Source: Chamaelirium japonicum (Eukaryota > Streptophyta > Magnoliopsida > Liliales > Melanthiaceae). Taken from it: a stretch of DNA of 64,000 nt. Numbering within the stretch: position 1 is the first letter of the stretch; each line of letters starts with the position of its first letter. This document shows, one piece after another, positions 11,579 through 24,705 of the stretch. The stretch covers positions 15,843,775 to 15,907,774 of the forward strand of contig OX393552.1 of NCBI GenBank assembly GCA_947650365.1, in the 5' to 3' direction. Position numbers and translations under genes: made by a program. The notes under the pieces were generated by a model. It had not been told where the DNA came from, did no database searches, and saw only the letters and a list, made by a program, of their open reading frames with translations.

Positions 11579-13941
11579 AATAGAATTTTCGTCCCAAAAA
11601 TTTAATTACTAAACTGATGATACAATCCCACCAACTTATACTACCCAAGTAACGAAGGCGAATACACAATCGGTACCATTTCCTTTCTAATACTACCCAC
11701 GAGAAATTTAAATCAATACGCCACTCATACCAAAAGGAAAAAGACTCCGCCACTAGCGAGACTACTAACCGAACTTATGCAATTGAGTCACATAATTATT
11801 AGGATAGGATTAGAATATTAGGCGCTCGTGGAGCTCACAGAAGGCATAATGTCCAATCGTGGTCCTAACTATTATGGACTAATAAATATTTCGTGAATCC
11901 CGATTATTCCCTTTCCTGGATAAGGAGCGTCCCCCTTATTCAGAAGTGAGGTAGTAATCCGAATCATGAAACAAGATTACGAGACATTCTCAAATAACGA
12001 TACTAAAACAGAAACATATAGACCTATACCCTTACACCTAATAAACCGAATTGAAGACAACTAGATAACTCAGACTAATACGCCTAGACTTAAGTCCTAT
12101 GAGACTTCTCTCCGGAGCAAATGCGTCTATTACCTACACAACCACTACTACCCTATTAACCTACAAGAAAAACACCACTAAGATATGAATTGGATATCAC
12201 AACATACACACTAACTAACCTAGAAAATATTGAATTCCAGGTAACACACTAAACCACAAACGAGCGAGAATAAGAAGAGAACAATGAAAAAGCTGACGCT
12301 CAATGAAAGACCTAACACTAACAATTCCAATTATGTTATTATCGCAAGACTTAGAAACCTTCTAAAAGATACACTATGATGCACAATTCAGATATACGAG
12401 GAAACCTACTACTCACGTAGAAAATATTGAACTACGAGAACAACTAACCTACTGGCCAAATAGAGCCGAAAACTAGGATACCGACACGACTAAACCTTAT
12501 ACTGACAGTATCTTTCTACAAGATTGATTGATCGGTCCTAAACCAAAACAATTAGAAACAAAGCTAAGTGAATCCCCTAAATAATGATTATTCTTAAGAT
12601 TCGAACTGATAATGCATTCCCAATTTCCAAAACCGTGAGCAAGTCCCTTAGCAAGGTCACTATCAACACTCTAGTACTCAATTATCTCAATTTCATCTCA
12701 ACGTTATTGCCCTATGGCTAGTGCACTCTCTCCCGCGAGTCCAAACAAGAACTGAGTAACTAGCTGCCAAAGTTCCTTTTGAGAACAGTGCAAGCTCTGC
12801 CAGGTGCCAAAGTTTCCGAAGAAACAGTGCACGCTCTGCCGCAAGTTCCAACAGGAACTGCGCAACCAGCTGCCAAAGTTTCGATTGGGAACAGTGCAAG
12901 CTCTGCCAGCTGCCAAAGTTTCGGAAGAAACAGTGCACGCTCTGCCGTAAGTTCCAACAGGAACTGCGTAACCAGCTGTCAAAGTTTCGATTGGGAACAG
13001 TGCAAGCTCTGCTAGCTGCCAAAGTTTCCGAAGAAACAGTGCACGCTCTGCCGCAAGTTCCAACAGGAACTGCGTAACCAGCTGCCAAAGTTCCGATTGG
13101 GAACAGTGCAAGCTATGCCAGCTGCCAAAGTTTCCGAAGAAACAGTGCACGCTCTGCCGCAAGTTCCAACAGGAACTACGTAACTAGCTACCAAAGTTCC
13201 GATTGGGAACAGTGCAAGCTCTGCTAGCTGCCAAAGTTTCCGAAGAAACAGTGCACGCTCTGCCGCAAGTTCCAACAGGAACTGCGAAACCAACCGCCAA
13301 AGCCTCCGAAGAGTCAGTGCGTATGTATCCGCCAAATCCTCCGAAGAGAAAGTGCATAGCCTCACAATGTCCTCTACCGGACAGTCATAATCCACCGCCA
13401 AAGTTCTCGAGGAAAAGTGTGTATCTTGTCGCGAGGGTCTTCATCGAGACATTCCAAAATTTAGGAACCATGTGAACTCAACTACTACCTGAGATTCCAT
13501 CTCCTGGTACACTCTTTGAAACCACTACCCCCATGGGTCATCATTACTACTCATAGGATTTATTTAAACATGACATATAAGCTCTATTATAACCGGCGAT
13601 GCACCGGAGAAAACTAACAAGTGGACCAATCCAATTATTGTACGTAAAACTAAATAATGGACGATCCTAAAAAAAATACCAACTAGGCCTCTAATACTAA
13701 TGGTCAATGGTGAATCAAGGAATCCTATGATACCGGCTAGGTCTCTAGTACTAAGGGTCAACGAAGATTAAGGAGTCCTAAAATACCGGCTATGTTTCTA
13801 ATACTAAATATCAACGGAAAACAACAATAAATAACAAAAGGAGGATCTCATCTATGCGCTCTAAAAATTTTACTATATTTATATGTTATATTCCATAAGG
13901 ATTTCACATCACACACTATTCGTACATATTAAACCCTTACA
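11579..13941 (-). mobile_element. Internal non-coding region where pol would be expected
   Basis: 2.4 kb between the gag stop and the PPT with no RT, RNase H or integrase signature in any minus-strand frame. About a quarter of it is a 106-bp tandem array. The rest is AT-rich with frequent stops. Confidence 0.7.
12767..13296 (-). repeat. 106-bp tandem array, five units
   Basis: The unit boundary CCAAAGTT (or a one-base variant) recurs at 12767, 12873, 12979, 13085, 13191 and 13297, an exact 106-bp period. Each unit has two related halves and an internal hairpin AGTTCC-AACA-GGAACT. Because 106 is not a multiple of three, the minus-strand translation shifts frame with each unit, yet long overlapping ORFs stay open (12693-13088, 12704-13162, 13012-13401). 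The degenerate flank extends to about 13440. Confidence 0.95.
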
Positions 13942-14889
13942 TCATACAAGCGAATCGGGACAGTCCTTCTTCATATGACCTCCTTGTCCACAATTGAAGC
14001 CTATTTTTCCTAAAGGACAAGTGCTACGAATGTGTCCTTCCCGCTTGCAGCGATAACAAAGTCGTAGCCCTCCATTCTTCTTCCCTTATCCACCCTCTGG
14101 TGGTTCGGATGAAATCTTATACCTTTTACTAGGGTGGTCTACCTGACGCTGTTCTTGGGTCTTGCGAGATTCTCCCAACTCTTGTTCAATGGCCAACGCT
14201 CGAGTAACTACCTCCTCATAGGATTGACCTAAGAAGGCTGTAACCCTACCCCTGATTTCTGACTTTAGCCCATGCTCAAAACGCTTTGCCCTCCGGGCAT
14301 CAGTCACTACCTGGTGCGGTGCGTATCTCGCAAGCTCTGAGAATTTGGCCTCATACTGTGCCACAGTAAGAGACCCTTGGGAAAGGGCCAAAAACTCCAT
14401 TTCCATCCGGTTTTGCACAGTCACAGGGAAGAACTTCCTCTGAAAAAGTTCCTCGAACTCTGACCAGGAGATAGCTCCTCGATCAGCTATCCTTGAACGC
14501 AAGACCGACTGCCACCAGAAGTCAGCCTCTGCCTCAAACTGGTAAGATGCAAGAGTGACTCGTCGGTCTTCGACGACCTCCAAAACGTCAAGGACCTTCT
14601 TTATATGTTGAAACCATCGATCTGCCTGCAAGGGGTCCGGCTCTCCCTTGAAAGTTGGAGGTCCCATCGCCTTGAAGTCCTTCAAAAGTCTCCCTTGACG
14701 CTCGCCCTCTGCTAGCTGACGAGCCTGTGCCTGGGCAAGGGCAGTCAGAGCTAAAGCAGTCTGCTGCTGGGCCACTGTCTGCTGCTGTTGAACCATGGTG
14801 GCCATTCCTTGGAGCATCTCCATCATTCTCGTTGTACCGTCAGGTTCAGAGGACGAACTCACTCTGTTACCTCTTCTAGTACCCGCCAT
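13942..14889 (-). CDS. Gypsy gag polyprotein with two zinc knuckles, one in-frame stop
   Basis: This is the capsid/nucleocapsid protein of a Ty3/gypsy element, expected to assemble virus-like particles in the cytoplasm. It starts at the ATG at 14889 (MAGTRRGNRVS). A Gln/Ala-rich helix follows (residues ~30-60), then the retrotransposon-gag core with PPTFKGEPDPLQADRWFQ (residues ~77-94), FWWQSV, and the WSEFEELFQRKFFP segment. A TAA stop at 14086-14088 ends the uninterrupted frame after 267 codons. The same frame then continues for 48 codons with two knuckles, CYRCKREGHIRSTC and CGQGGHMKKDC, and ends in TGA at 13942. The TAA is probably a recent nonsense change, although a gag lacking knuckles or stop readthrough cannot be excluded. 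No protease follows. The reading frame is otherwise clean, which fits a young element. Confidence 0.85.
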
Positions 14890-14976
14890 CTACAATACAA
14901 CTCATATTAGAATATTATGATTCCACGACCTAGGCTTCAACTTCTACAATCCTAATCCCTTGAATCATATCCCTAA

Positions 14977-14988
14977 GCTCTGATACCA
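14977..14988 (-). other. Primer binding site of the gag-only element
   Basis: The minus strand reads TGGTATCAGAGC two bases inside the LTR at 14991. It is complementary to plant initiator tRNA-Met. Confidence 0.9.
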
Positions 14989-14990
14989 GC

Positions 14991-17900
14991 TGTCACGCCC
15001 CAGAAATCTGGAACCGATTCCTGGGGTGTGAAATGAGGAAAACAAAATGGTTTAGGGTCTACTCGTCTATCTATACCAATTAGGGTTTCTCACAGGGCTG
15101 TGACTCTCTCATAATTGAAGAAGAAGGAGGGAGAAACAAGGAATATTTTAAAACTTAATTGTTTATGAAAATATTTTTTTCTTATTTTAAAAGAAAGCAG
15201 AGAGATAATTTTTTTTTTTTTCGACAGAGAGATGATTACGCTCGACCTTCAACCGAGTTATCCTCTCAGCATGTGTGGCCTGTCGGGGCCATCACATGCT
15301 GACAGGAATCCCTCTAAGGGAGCACGAGGCTCAAGCCTCCGACGGCGAGCTAGGAATCTCACCCTCTCCCTGACACTCAGCACATTGGTCTAGGGGTCCT
15401 ATCTACAGGGCTAATCAATTAGGCCATTTAGATACTTATATTTTCACTGTGAACTACCCTAGGCTTGTGGCCTTAAGGAGAGGCCTACCCAAAATACCTC
15501 CAGCTGTATCAATGCTTCTAACAATTAACTAATCTTAAACTAACTGATTCTTATACAATATCCACCCATTACATTACCACAAAACTACATACCAAAATAA
15601 AATACTACTGAAACCCTAAAACTGCCTCCGGCCTCCCACTGCTACTCCCGAACCTCTGGACCTGCAGGAGAGTCTACTCGTGGGAAAGAGTAGCCCCCAA
15701 TGGAAAATTGGGAGATTAGCCAAATTAATGGCTAGTGACATCCTATAGTCTTTAATAATATGAGACGACATATTTAATTGAATTAAATTACATAAGCAGT
15801 TCAAAGTTTACAGAAGGTTAACCTAAGCCTATCAATAATCTATGTTCACATGCAATTCCTACTGTCACTAGGTTATCTACCATACAGTCCGTTAGATATA
15901 CTACAGTGCTTAATTATGAATTACAATATAAATCATATCTCCTAAAGTGAACACCGGATAATTTGTTCATCCTGCTCTCGGTCGGGCATTACTACCGGGC
16001 CTTCTATATCGATGTAGAGGGTCAATTCTCTCGCCGGGCATCCACCATACACACATCACCCAAATGATTATAAGATATTTTCCATCTTTCACGATGGAGC
16101 TCTACCACCCCACTTGCGTTACTTTGGGGGCTTCAACTATCCCGGGACAGAGTTGCTAGGCCAATCCCTACTAGAGGCTAATCCTATTGGCTTTACCACA
16201 ACCCTTACCCGTGACCCCCTAGCCTACTGGTCTTCGGCTGTGCGTGCAGGGTGGTTCACGTCCCTTGCGCGCACGGGATCCAATCGTTCCACATGATAGA
16301 TTATTAAAATAATAAAATAGCTTCGATATTTTTCCCCGGAATTCGTACCGCGCTCGCAACCCATGTATTACAATAAGCCTAAATTACTCACCCGTATTCT
16401 CGTGTACCCAGGTCTCCACACTCCACTTAGGAGGGTGGGACCCGATAATTATTATTTAATTATTAATTTTCAAAACTTAAGGAAATTCCTACTTACGATG
16501 TCCAAGCAATCAGCATAAATATTATTATTTAATTATTAATATTATTAAGCATGCGTCGCCGGACTCGCGACTCCGCATGCAAGACGGGGTCCACTCAACC
16601 ACATGCGACGATATCCGACGGGACCCGCATGCAGCGTTATGGATACCTACCTTTAGTTATTCTCATTTCCCAGTATTAAAGACCACGCAAAGGTAGTAGA
16701 TGTCACCTGGTTATCGAACACGAGCTTCTGCGATGCGACCTCCGCTTCGTCTCCGTTTGGGTCAACACAGCTCCGAACTGTCAAACACACACACCGGCTT
16801 AAGGTCATTGCTTGCTATCAAGTAATACAGTTTTAGGCCCGAGTTGGCCGAGTCGAGAATTTTAAGTGTCATTGGACTCGGTCTACCGGCACGCAAAATG
16901 ATGCAACCAATGGTACCATCTTGGCTTAGGTCTAGGCAAGATCGATGGTTCGACTCATCATTCACCTAAGATGACCTTGTGCTAAGGTGAGAATATGACG
17001 ATTGTTACTATAATGATAACGAGTCGCATAAGTTTGAGCTCGGATTGACGACGACTATTATAGCTCACCCCGTCGGATCCCGGGGTTGACAAGGTTTGGC
17101 ACATGGGCCGCTGGACGGCTTACCGCTGTACATAGCACGACGATTCACATGCCACAATTAAAGAATGTAACAATGGGGTTATTGTCGGCCAACAATGGCC
17201 TAGAAATTGCATGACCCAAACAGCATAATCTTAGAGTTAGATGGTTTTAACTATTGTGACCAAGTAACAAGCTTTCGAAAGGCGCGATACAGTCGAAGGA
17301 ATGAATCGAGGATGGAGGTCAGGCACGATAAGGGGTTATCAACACCGAATCCAGTAGGTAGGATGGGGGTCGACCTTATGCAACAATACCAAGGGTTGAG
17401 GTCGAGGCCTTGGGATGGCAAGGTGGCAGCGGTGGTGGTCGGATGTCAGGCTGGCCCATCATCGGTCAAGAGCCGACCGCGACAGTGAAAATAATGAAAC
17501 CAGAGGGTCGGCCAGCACCAAGGGTGGAATAGGTATCAACTATGATTAGTTGCAGGTGGGGGTCTGTCCTAGCACGGTCGGGCCTCGCCGGCGGCCATGG
17601 CCGGCTCGAAAGCAACCGTAGAGGAAGGGGTTGGGCTGGTCTTCACATAACCACATGAGAAAGAAAAAAAAACAGAGGAAGGGAGCTGACCTGGTGCAGT
17701 CGGGGGAGATTCGTCGGCTCCGACAGTGGCTCCTCCGACCAGCACGCAGCATACCACAGGGGTGAGAGATTGAGAGCGAGAGATCGGGGCGCATTAAGGG
17801 GGTCGGGCTGGGCTGCTCTGTGGGGAGGGGCTGTCGGCTGCGGCTCCTCGCTTCGGCTGCTCCTCTCCGGCCGGCTTCCTTCTCCGGCGCCGGCGCACGC

Positions 17901-18750
17901 AGGTCGTAGTGAGAGAGAGAGAGAGGAAATCAGAGTGAGAGAGAGAGAAATAGAGAGAGATTGGAGAGGAGAGAGGATGAGATCGGAGGGAAGAAGTGGG
18001 GTCAGGTCCGGGTTTTAAAAGGGGGAAAAGAGGGCGACTACTAGGGTTCAGGGGGGGGGGGCTGCTAGGGCTGCAGGGTATGGGCGGCGCTAGGGTAGGA
18101 GGGTGGGCGGCGCTAGGGTAGAGGGGGCAGCACTAGGGTAGAGGGGGGCAGCTGGGTTGGGGTCGGATCGAATTTTGGAGAGAGGGAGAGAGGAAGGGAG
18201 AGATCCGAGAGAGAAGAGAGGATCCGAGAGATGGGAGAGAAGAGAGAGAGAGAGAAGAGAGAGATCAGGTGAGAGGGAGAGAAAGAGAGAGAAACGGGGG
18301 TTTGGTTGGGTACGGGTTCGGGTTAGGGATAGTGGATGGGGATGGGGTTTTATTTTATTTTATTTTATTTTTATTATTATTATTATTATTTGCTTTGCTT
18401 TGTTTTGTCCTTTTTTTTTTTTGTTGGTCGAGCCCGACTCGCGCCGAGCCCGACTCGCCCTTGACTCGGGTCGCGCCTAGACGAGCCGGTGCGCGAACCT
18501 CGACGGTTCCGACAGACTAGCCACAATATCTATTTTATTATTAAAATTACTAAAAATAACCTTCGTGTTATGCCTCGATATATGTGCTCCCAAGCTCGTG
18601 CCTCCAATGTAGCATCGCAACCCTACTCGGGACCCACTGCCTGGTCCCGCTCGAGCACAACCAAGTATCATCACGACGAAATATATTAAAATAATATAAT
18701 AATAACCGGGTCGTTCTGGGCGAAAACACCCTGGAATGCCGGTCATTACA
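14991..18750 (-). repeat. 5' LTR of the gag-only gypsy element
   Basis: Same termini and content as 7837-11565, with small indels: a shorter (CA)n near 16785 and an extra GGCGCTAGGGTAG-type repeat near 18090. The LTR is followed by the ACTTC target duplication at 18751-18755. Confidence 0.95.
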
Positions 18751-18755
18751 ACTTC

Positions 18756-19790
18756 GCATCCAACGTATCCAACTAGGTCGGGGAACAATTCCTATACGCA
18801 ACGATAGGGTGGACCCTTCAGGGTTCGGGATATCTAGCTCCAACCGGATCCCTGATTAACTGTTCCGATGACACACCGAAAGTTTCGTTAATCAGCCCTA
18901 ATCCGATTAACCCGCGTAGCCACCCAGAGTGCGACGCGAGTTGAACTCTAGTGATCCTAAACTTATATTACTCCCTCGTAACCCTGTTCTCTACTATACT
19001 CTGATAATCCTCAGTCCCTCCTATTACTTGTGCCATGATACGACTTGAGCGTTGGGGAGCACCGTCAGATCCCGATCGATCATCTGACTAGGAATTGATG
19101 ACTTATCATCTATAACACCACACACCTTCCGGTGCTATGCCTAGCATCCGGAACATCGTTAGTCATACTGACAACCACCAGGCCTGGTTTAACTGTGTGG
19201 ACAGATTGACTCATCAAAACGCACCCATCCAACACTGGACGTCGAATAACCTCTAGGGATTATATGTCACTCAAGCGCCAGCCGGGTAACCCAACGTACC
19301 ATGGTATTGGACTATGGAAGGTCCGCACACGTTGGCACATTAAAGCACCACACAACTGGTTGGCCCAGTGTACATGATCCCTCAAGGATAAGGATAGATT
19401 ATCTATAGTAGTAAGACGGTTTATGCACTAGTGTCTGAATCACTGAACTGTGCACCGTCTTGGTTCCTGCTCAACACGATCATCGTGCTTGGTCAGGTGA
19501 ATGGTAATCCCGCGTTCCCATGGTGGAGACTTTACCACATCCTCTACCTGCCAACAGCTTGTTCTCGGTGAAGCGACCGTCATCACCTAAGCTGTGAACT
19601 AGTTCTAGGTCTACACAGAACTGGTCCACTGGGTCTCCCAAGCATGGATCCACCATGCGCCTCAGTGGCCTACTGTGCTCCCTAGGGTCCTTTTATTATA
19701 TGTGTATTAACATATACCATAGTAGTATTCTAATGAAAGCAATAACCAAAGTCATCTTTATTAATGTTAATACAGAAAATCCACGCTAAG
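18756..19790. mobile_element. Non-coding sequence, probably continuation of copia LTR/flank
   Basis: By position, the first part should be the remainder of the copia LTR interrupted at 7836. I could not place the LTR end. The later part has no usable ORF and reads like untranslated retroelement leader. The family assignment is inference. Confidence 0.3.
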
Positions 19791-20415
19791 GACACACGAG
19801 CTACAACACTACCATCATCACCGACTTCAACGGTGAGCAAAGCTTGATGATGGGAGATGCAAGGTTCACACTCAATCTTAGGCAGGAGATGCAAGCGTCC
19901 ATTCGGTTCGCTATCGTCGAGGGGACATCGAACTACAACGCCATCCTGGGCAGACATTTTCTCTATCAGATCAGTGATGTCTCCTCCTCTTATCACCAAC
20001 TTCTCAAGTTTCCAACCGGGGAGGGCATTAGGTGTATAAAAGGTAGTCAACAGACGGGAAGATCGTGTGAGGCCGTGGCTACTCGAATTCGTCCAACGCC
20101 CAACACTACGCCGACAAAGCATTTGGCTGACGAAGCTGGCCCCTCGAGGAGATAACAGTCAAGGGAGCCTCCGCTGCTTGAGCCAATACCAACAGAGTAG
20201 GAGGCTTTACCTTCAATCGAGGAGATTATCCAAGTAGACATCGGTAACAAAGATCTTCCTCAAGGAACATTCATTGGTATTAGTCTTAACGACACAGAAG
20301 CGCAAGACATGGTATCTTTCCTTAAGTCCAATATCGACATCTTCGCCTAGAGCTTCGAAGACAGGACGACTCATGTCATCGACTCACCATCAAGGAAGGG
20401 GCGAATGCCAATAAA
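19790..20415 (+). pseudogene. Ty3/gypsy protease-to-RT fragment, Tat/Athila-like
   Basis: The plus strand reads the end of an aspartic protease domain, with VEGTSNYNAILGRHFL and SSYHQLLKFPT (19844-20155). After a stop, the protease-RT linker of Tat-type elements continues (EEIIQVDIGNKDLPQGTF and FLKSNIDIFA, about 20205-20350). The pieces are in mixed frames with in-frame stops, and the reading dies near 20415 before any RT catalytic motif. No flanking LTRs were found, so it is a stranded scrap. The opposite-strand ORFs here are shadows. Confidence 0.75.
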
Positions 20416-21050
20416 AATGATAATTTAAAATAAACTCAAACCATACATCAATCAAGAAGGATAATAATGATAAAGTGGTGAAAATACATCGTTTAGAGTT
20501 CCCTTGGAAGCCTAGACTAGCTTAGTGGCTCATACTTTAGAAAGAAATTACAATTGAAATATGAAGTAATCACTTATATAAAGTAAATCTCTCCTTAGTA
20601 TGAAATTAATGAAGATCAAAGGATCTCTCCTCTTCCTCCTCCCTCTTTTCCTTTTCTGGTATACCAAGGTCCTATTTAAAAAGTTGAACAATTGCTTTGA
20701 AGGGGTGGCAATTACGGTTGATCCGTTCACCCATTCTAGTTTGTCGGTTCGCCCCGTTTCAGTTTGGCAGTTACCGACGTTCAAAAAGGTGGCAGTTTTA
20801 GGTCTCACCCGTTCGGATGGTTTGTCCATTCCAATTTGGCAGCTTCTGGATTCTTTGCTTGTTATGTGTACTGCATGACTCCTCTTGTTATCGGTGTTCA
20901 AAAGTCTTCTAATACTCCTATTTCTTGCATCTTTTTGTTTTTCCCTCGTTCTTCCTGTAATAAATAAATAACATATCATATTTCATGTTGATATAAGATT
21001 AAATATGTATTTTAATTGATCTTAACATATTTGAATAGATACATTTACGT
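20416..21050. other. Unassigned intergenic sequence
   Basis: Two overlapping opposite-strand ORFs (20548-20979 minus, 20600-20878 plus) are present. Neither has domain-like composition. A TTTGGCAG-type motif repeats between 20755 and 20850. Nothing else was recognised. Confidence 0.4.
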
Positions 21051-22335
21051 GTCGATCATGGTCAAACCAGCATGTGCTTCAAACGGTGTCAGTCTAGAGG
21101 CAAGAGCACTTTTCTATAAATAGACTGCCTTGCCTCTTTGGGCAAATCATTTTTAATGGAATTTTCAGGGAAGATTTTTTGCAGCCACCAAAGGAGGCAA
21201 GATAGGAGAAGTCCCATATTTGGGGTGTGGGGTGTGTTCTTCAAAGGGGAAACCGAGATCTTCATCTAGTATTTTTATGATTTCTCTTCAGTCTCTTGAT
21301 TTTCTTTCCGATTTCTTTAGAGAAATTCATCTAGAGCTTTCTTATTGCATTCATTGATTTTCCATATATAGGAAACCCTAAAAGACATCACCCATTACCA
21401 TCTTCTATGTTTGAGGGTGTTGACCGCTAGGAGGGCAGAGTCTCCTTCAAGGGGGATTGAACCGTCGAGTTCGTGGTATCCAATCTGTGCGTCAAATTGG
21501 ATTGATATTGGGCAAACGGCCCGTCTTCACAAAGAAAAGAGGGGAGAGATTCAAGGTGTTGGGTCGTGGGTACGAGTGTTAGGAGGAGCAAACGGTCAGT
21601 CGATAGACCAAAGCTGCTAGGCACTAGTGGAGATCAGGAAATGTACCCGTGGAAAGGCAAGGCGATGCAAGGCTACACAATCGTTGGGTTAGGTGAGTCG
21701 AGTTTTGTAACCTCTTACCTCACATAATGCATAATCCTAGTAAGGGCTAGGGGTGGAGTAGGGAATCGCCTGAACTACCTAAAAATCTCTCGCGTTAGTC
21801 TGAATGTTTCTTGAATTCTTGCTTTACACCTGAGAAAATTTTAGAATTATGTGCTAGAACCTCAAAAAAGTATGAAAATATAAAATCCATCGAAATGCAT
21901 TTTTAATTGGGTATATTTAATCATTCCATCTATACACCCCCATCTAGGTGTTTGTGTGCTATATGCTTCCGCATCGCCCGTGAGATTTCATGTCAGCGAT
22001 GTCATACACATTCTATCACTCCAAAAACGAGAGTTCATCCCACCGGCTTCTACGATGCCCACTTGCGAGCTAGGAGGGTGTGGGATCAATTTGAACGGTG
22101 GTGTGACATTCTTTCCCACCCAAGCAAGTAAAAGCGCTATGATCCACATGGAGGAGGCGAAGGTGAAGAGAGGTCATCGGATACCATGGGACATTCTGGC
22201 AACGGGGATTCTATGGGCTCTTTGGCTCGAGATCAGTTGTTTCTATTTTCAAGGTGTGGGTCATCTCATGGATCAATTCTTTGACTGCCGAGGCTAGACA
22301 TTTATGTAATCTGATTGTAACTTGACCATTGATTA
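21051..22335 (+). mobile_element. Possible LTR or untranslated retroelement sequence with TATA box
   Basis: A TATAAATA box at 21115-21122 is followed by more than 1 kb without a coherent gene. This resembles the U3/R part of a plant LTR, but no TG/CA boundaries or partner LTR could be fixed. The class is a guess. Confidence 0.3.
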
Positions 22336-22339
22336 ACAA

Positions 22340-22562
22340 ACTTTTTTTATTTTTTGAGATCGTCAGGTGTCCTAAAACCTTTCCGGAAATGGACCGAGTT
22401 CGGGCTCGGGCTATTCCCGCAGGGAATGCGCACCAACCCACTCGGAAATTTCCCTACACACCCTCGAGTAACTTTTTTTTTTTGGGGGGGGGGGGAGGCG
22501 AGAATTGAACCCACAACCTCCTCACCCAGGCATCAACTGCTTTACTAACCCTCCTATCCCCT
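22340..22562 (-). mobile_element. tRNA-derived SINE
   Basis: The minus strand shows a tRNA-like head: an A-box-like TTAGTAAAGCAGTTGATG (22531-22550), and about 30 bp further a B-box GGTTCAATTCTCG (22499-22511). A C/G-rich run and an AT-rich 3' part follow. The spacing of the two Pol III boxes fits a plant SINE. The 3' end is approximate and no target duplication was confirmed. Confidence 0.5.
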
Positions 22563-22955
22563 GGTGGGTTACTCTCCTATCCCCTAAATTTTTATAATTT
22601 AAATACATCAAGGTGGTGGAAGGATCTGGTAAAGAGCATTTAAGCCAGATTGCCAACTTGTGTGACTAAATAACTAAAATCCACGAAAACAATATTACTA
22701 ACCTAAAGAAATTCATAAAAAAAAATAAAAATACATGATCGGAAAATCATTCGGGTGGCCAGATACGATGATCTCGGAGGAACAAATGCCTCGGTGTCGC
22801 GGTGATAGATCATAAAGATGGATTAAGCCAAGAGCTAGAACATTATGAGGGTGGTAGATGGAAGTCACAACGACGATAGAATGATCCTGATTGCCAAGGC
22901 AATGCCGATGGCTACAGGCTTAGAAGAAAAAACCTGTGAAAGGGATGCCGGAGCT

Positions 22956-23372
22956 CTACTTCATCAGTAGCTGAACCGCAGATCTCTTCTTCGAGCCGCG
23001 CCTAGCCTTGACCAAATGGTTCAGCACCTTCACACACCGACCCACCATTCTCGCCATCTTAAGTCCTTCTGCGCCCTCGCCTTGCCTCGTAGCAAGTGCA
23101 AGAGCCTTCTCCTCCGTTGCTGCCGCTCTTGTAGCCTCCACGGGCTTGCCCCTTCCATCATCATCGCCTCCGCCGCCATCGCTCTCTTCTCCATTGCTCT
23201 CTTTCATCAGTTCCTTCAATGACACATGGTAGAAGCCATCGTCGCCCGTCTTCTGCAGCTCAGCACACTGATCCAGGGAGCTACAGGCAACAGACGAGGG
23301 CTTCCTTGTTCTTCTGGACATGCTCAGGTCGAAGCGGCGGCGCCTTACGGCATCGCATTCGCTCGACATCAC
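22956..23372 (-). CDS. Hypothetical protein, 138 codons, unrecognised
   Basis: Uninterrupted ORF from ATG at 23372 to a stop at 22956. I do not recognise the family. The protein has a basic N-terminus (RRRRFDLSMSRRTRKPSS), a middle segment CSSLDQCAELQKTGDDGFY, a Glu/Ser/Gly/Asp-rich acidic linker (residues ~60-75), an Ala/Glu-rich helix, and a basic C-terminus (RCVKVLNHLVKARRGSKKR) that could act as a nuclear signal. Its balanced charged composition and GC-rich codons differ from the simple-sequence ORFs nearby, which argues for a real or recently real gene. No neighbour supports a function. The plus-strand ORFs at 23008-23419 are shadows. It could also be a captured fragment inside a transposon. 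Confidence 0.4.
   Translation of the reverse strand: MMSSECDAVRRRRFDLSMSRRTRKPSSVACSSLDQCAELQKTGDDGFYHVSLKELMKESNGEESDGGGGDDDGRGKPVEATRAAATEEKALALATRQGEGAEGLKMARMVGRCVKVLNHLVKARRGSKKRSAVQLLMK

Positions 23373-24705
<1,333 letters not shown>

Larger units (their letters stand above)
7837..18750 (-). mobile_element. Complete gag-only (TR-GAG-like) Ty3/gypsy retrotransposon
   Basis: The element is bounded by a 5-bp target duplication ACTTC (7832-7836 and 18751-18755). It has LTRs of 3729 and 3760 bp, an initiator-Met PBS (14977-14988), a polypurine tract (11566-11578) and a 3.4-kb internal region holding only gag. No protease, RT, RNase H or integrase motif was found on either strand between the LTRs. 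It therefore must depend on proteins from a related autonomous element. The LTRs differ at roughly 2-3% of positions in stretches aligned by eye, so insertion is fairly recent. It sits inside the copia LTR that begins at 6936. Non-autonomous elements that keep only gag have been described in plants as TR-GAG elements; this assignment is by structure. Confidence 0.9.

Noticed and set aside
12779-13015. Plus-strand ORFs across the tandem array
   Set aside because: Antisense to the element and generated by the 106-bp repeat.
12767-13296. CRISPR-like array
   Set aside because: Units are contiguous 106-bp tandem copies without unique spacers, in a plant retrotransposon.
14977-14988. tRNA gene fragments at GCTCTGATACCA motifs (also 6922, 28000, 31254, 44640)
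   Set aside because: They are primer binding sites next to LTR ends or remnants of these, with no cloverleaf around them.
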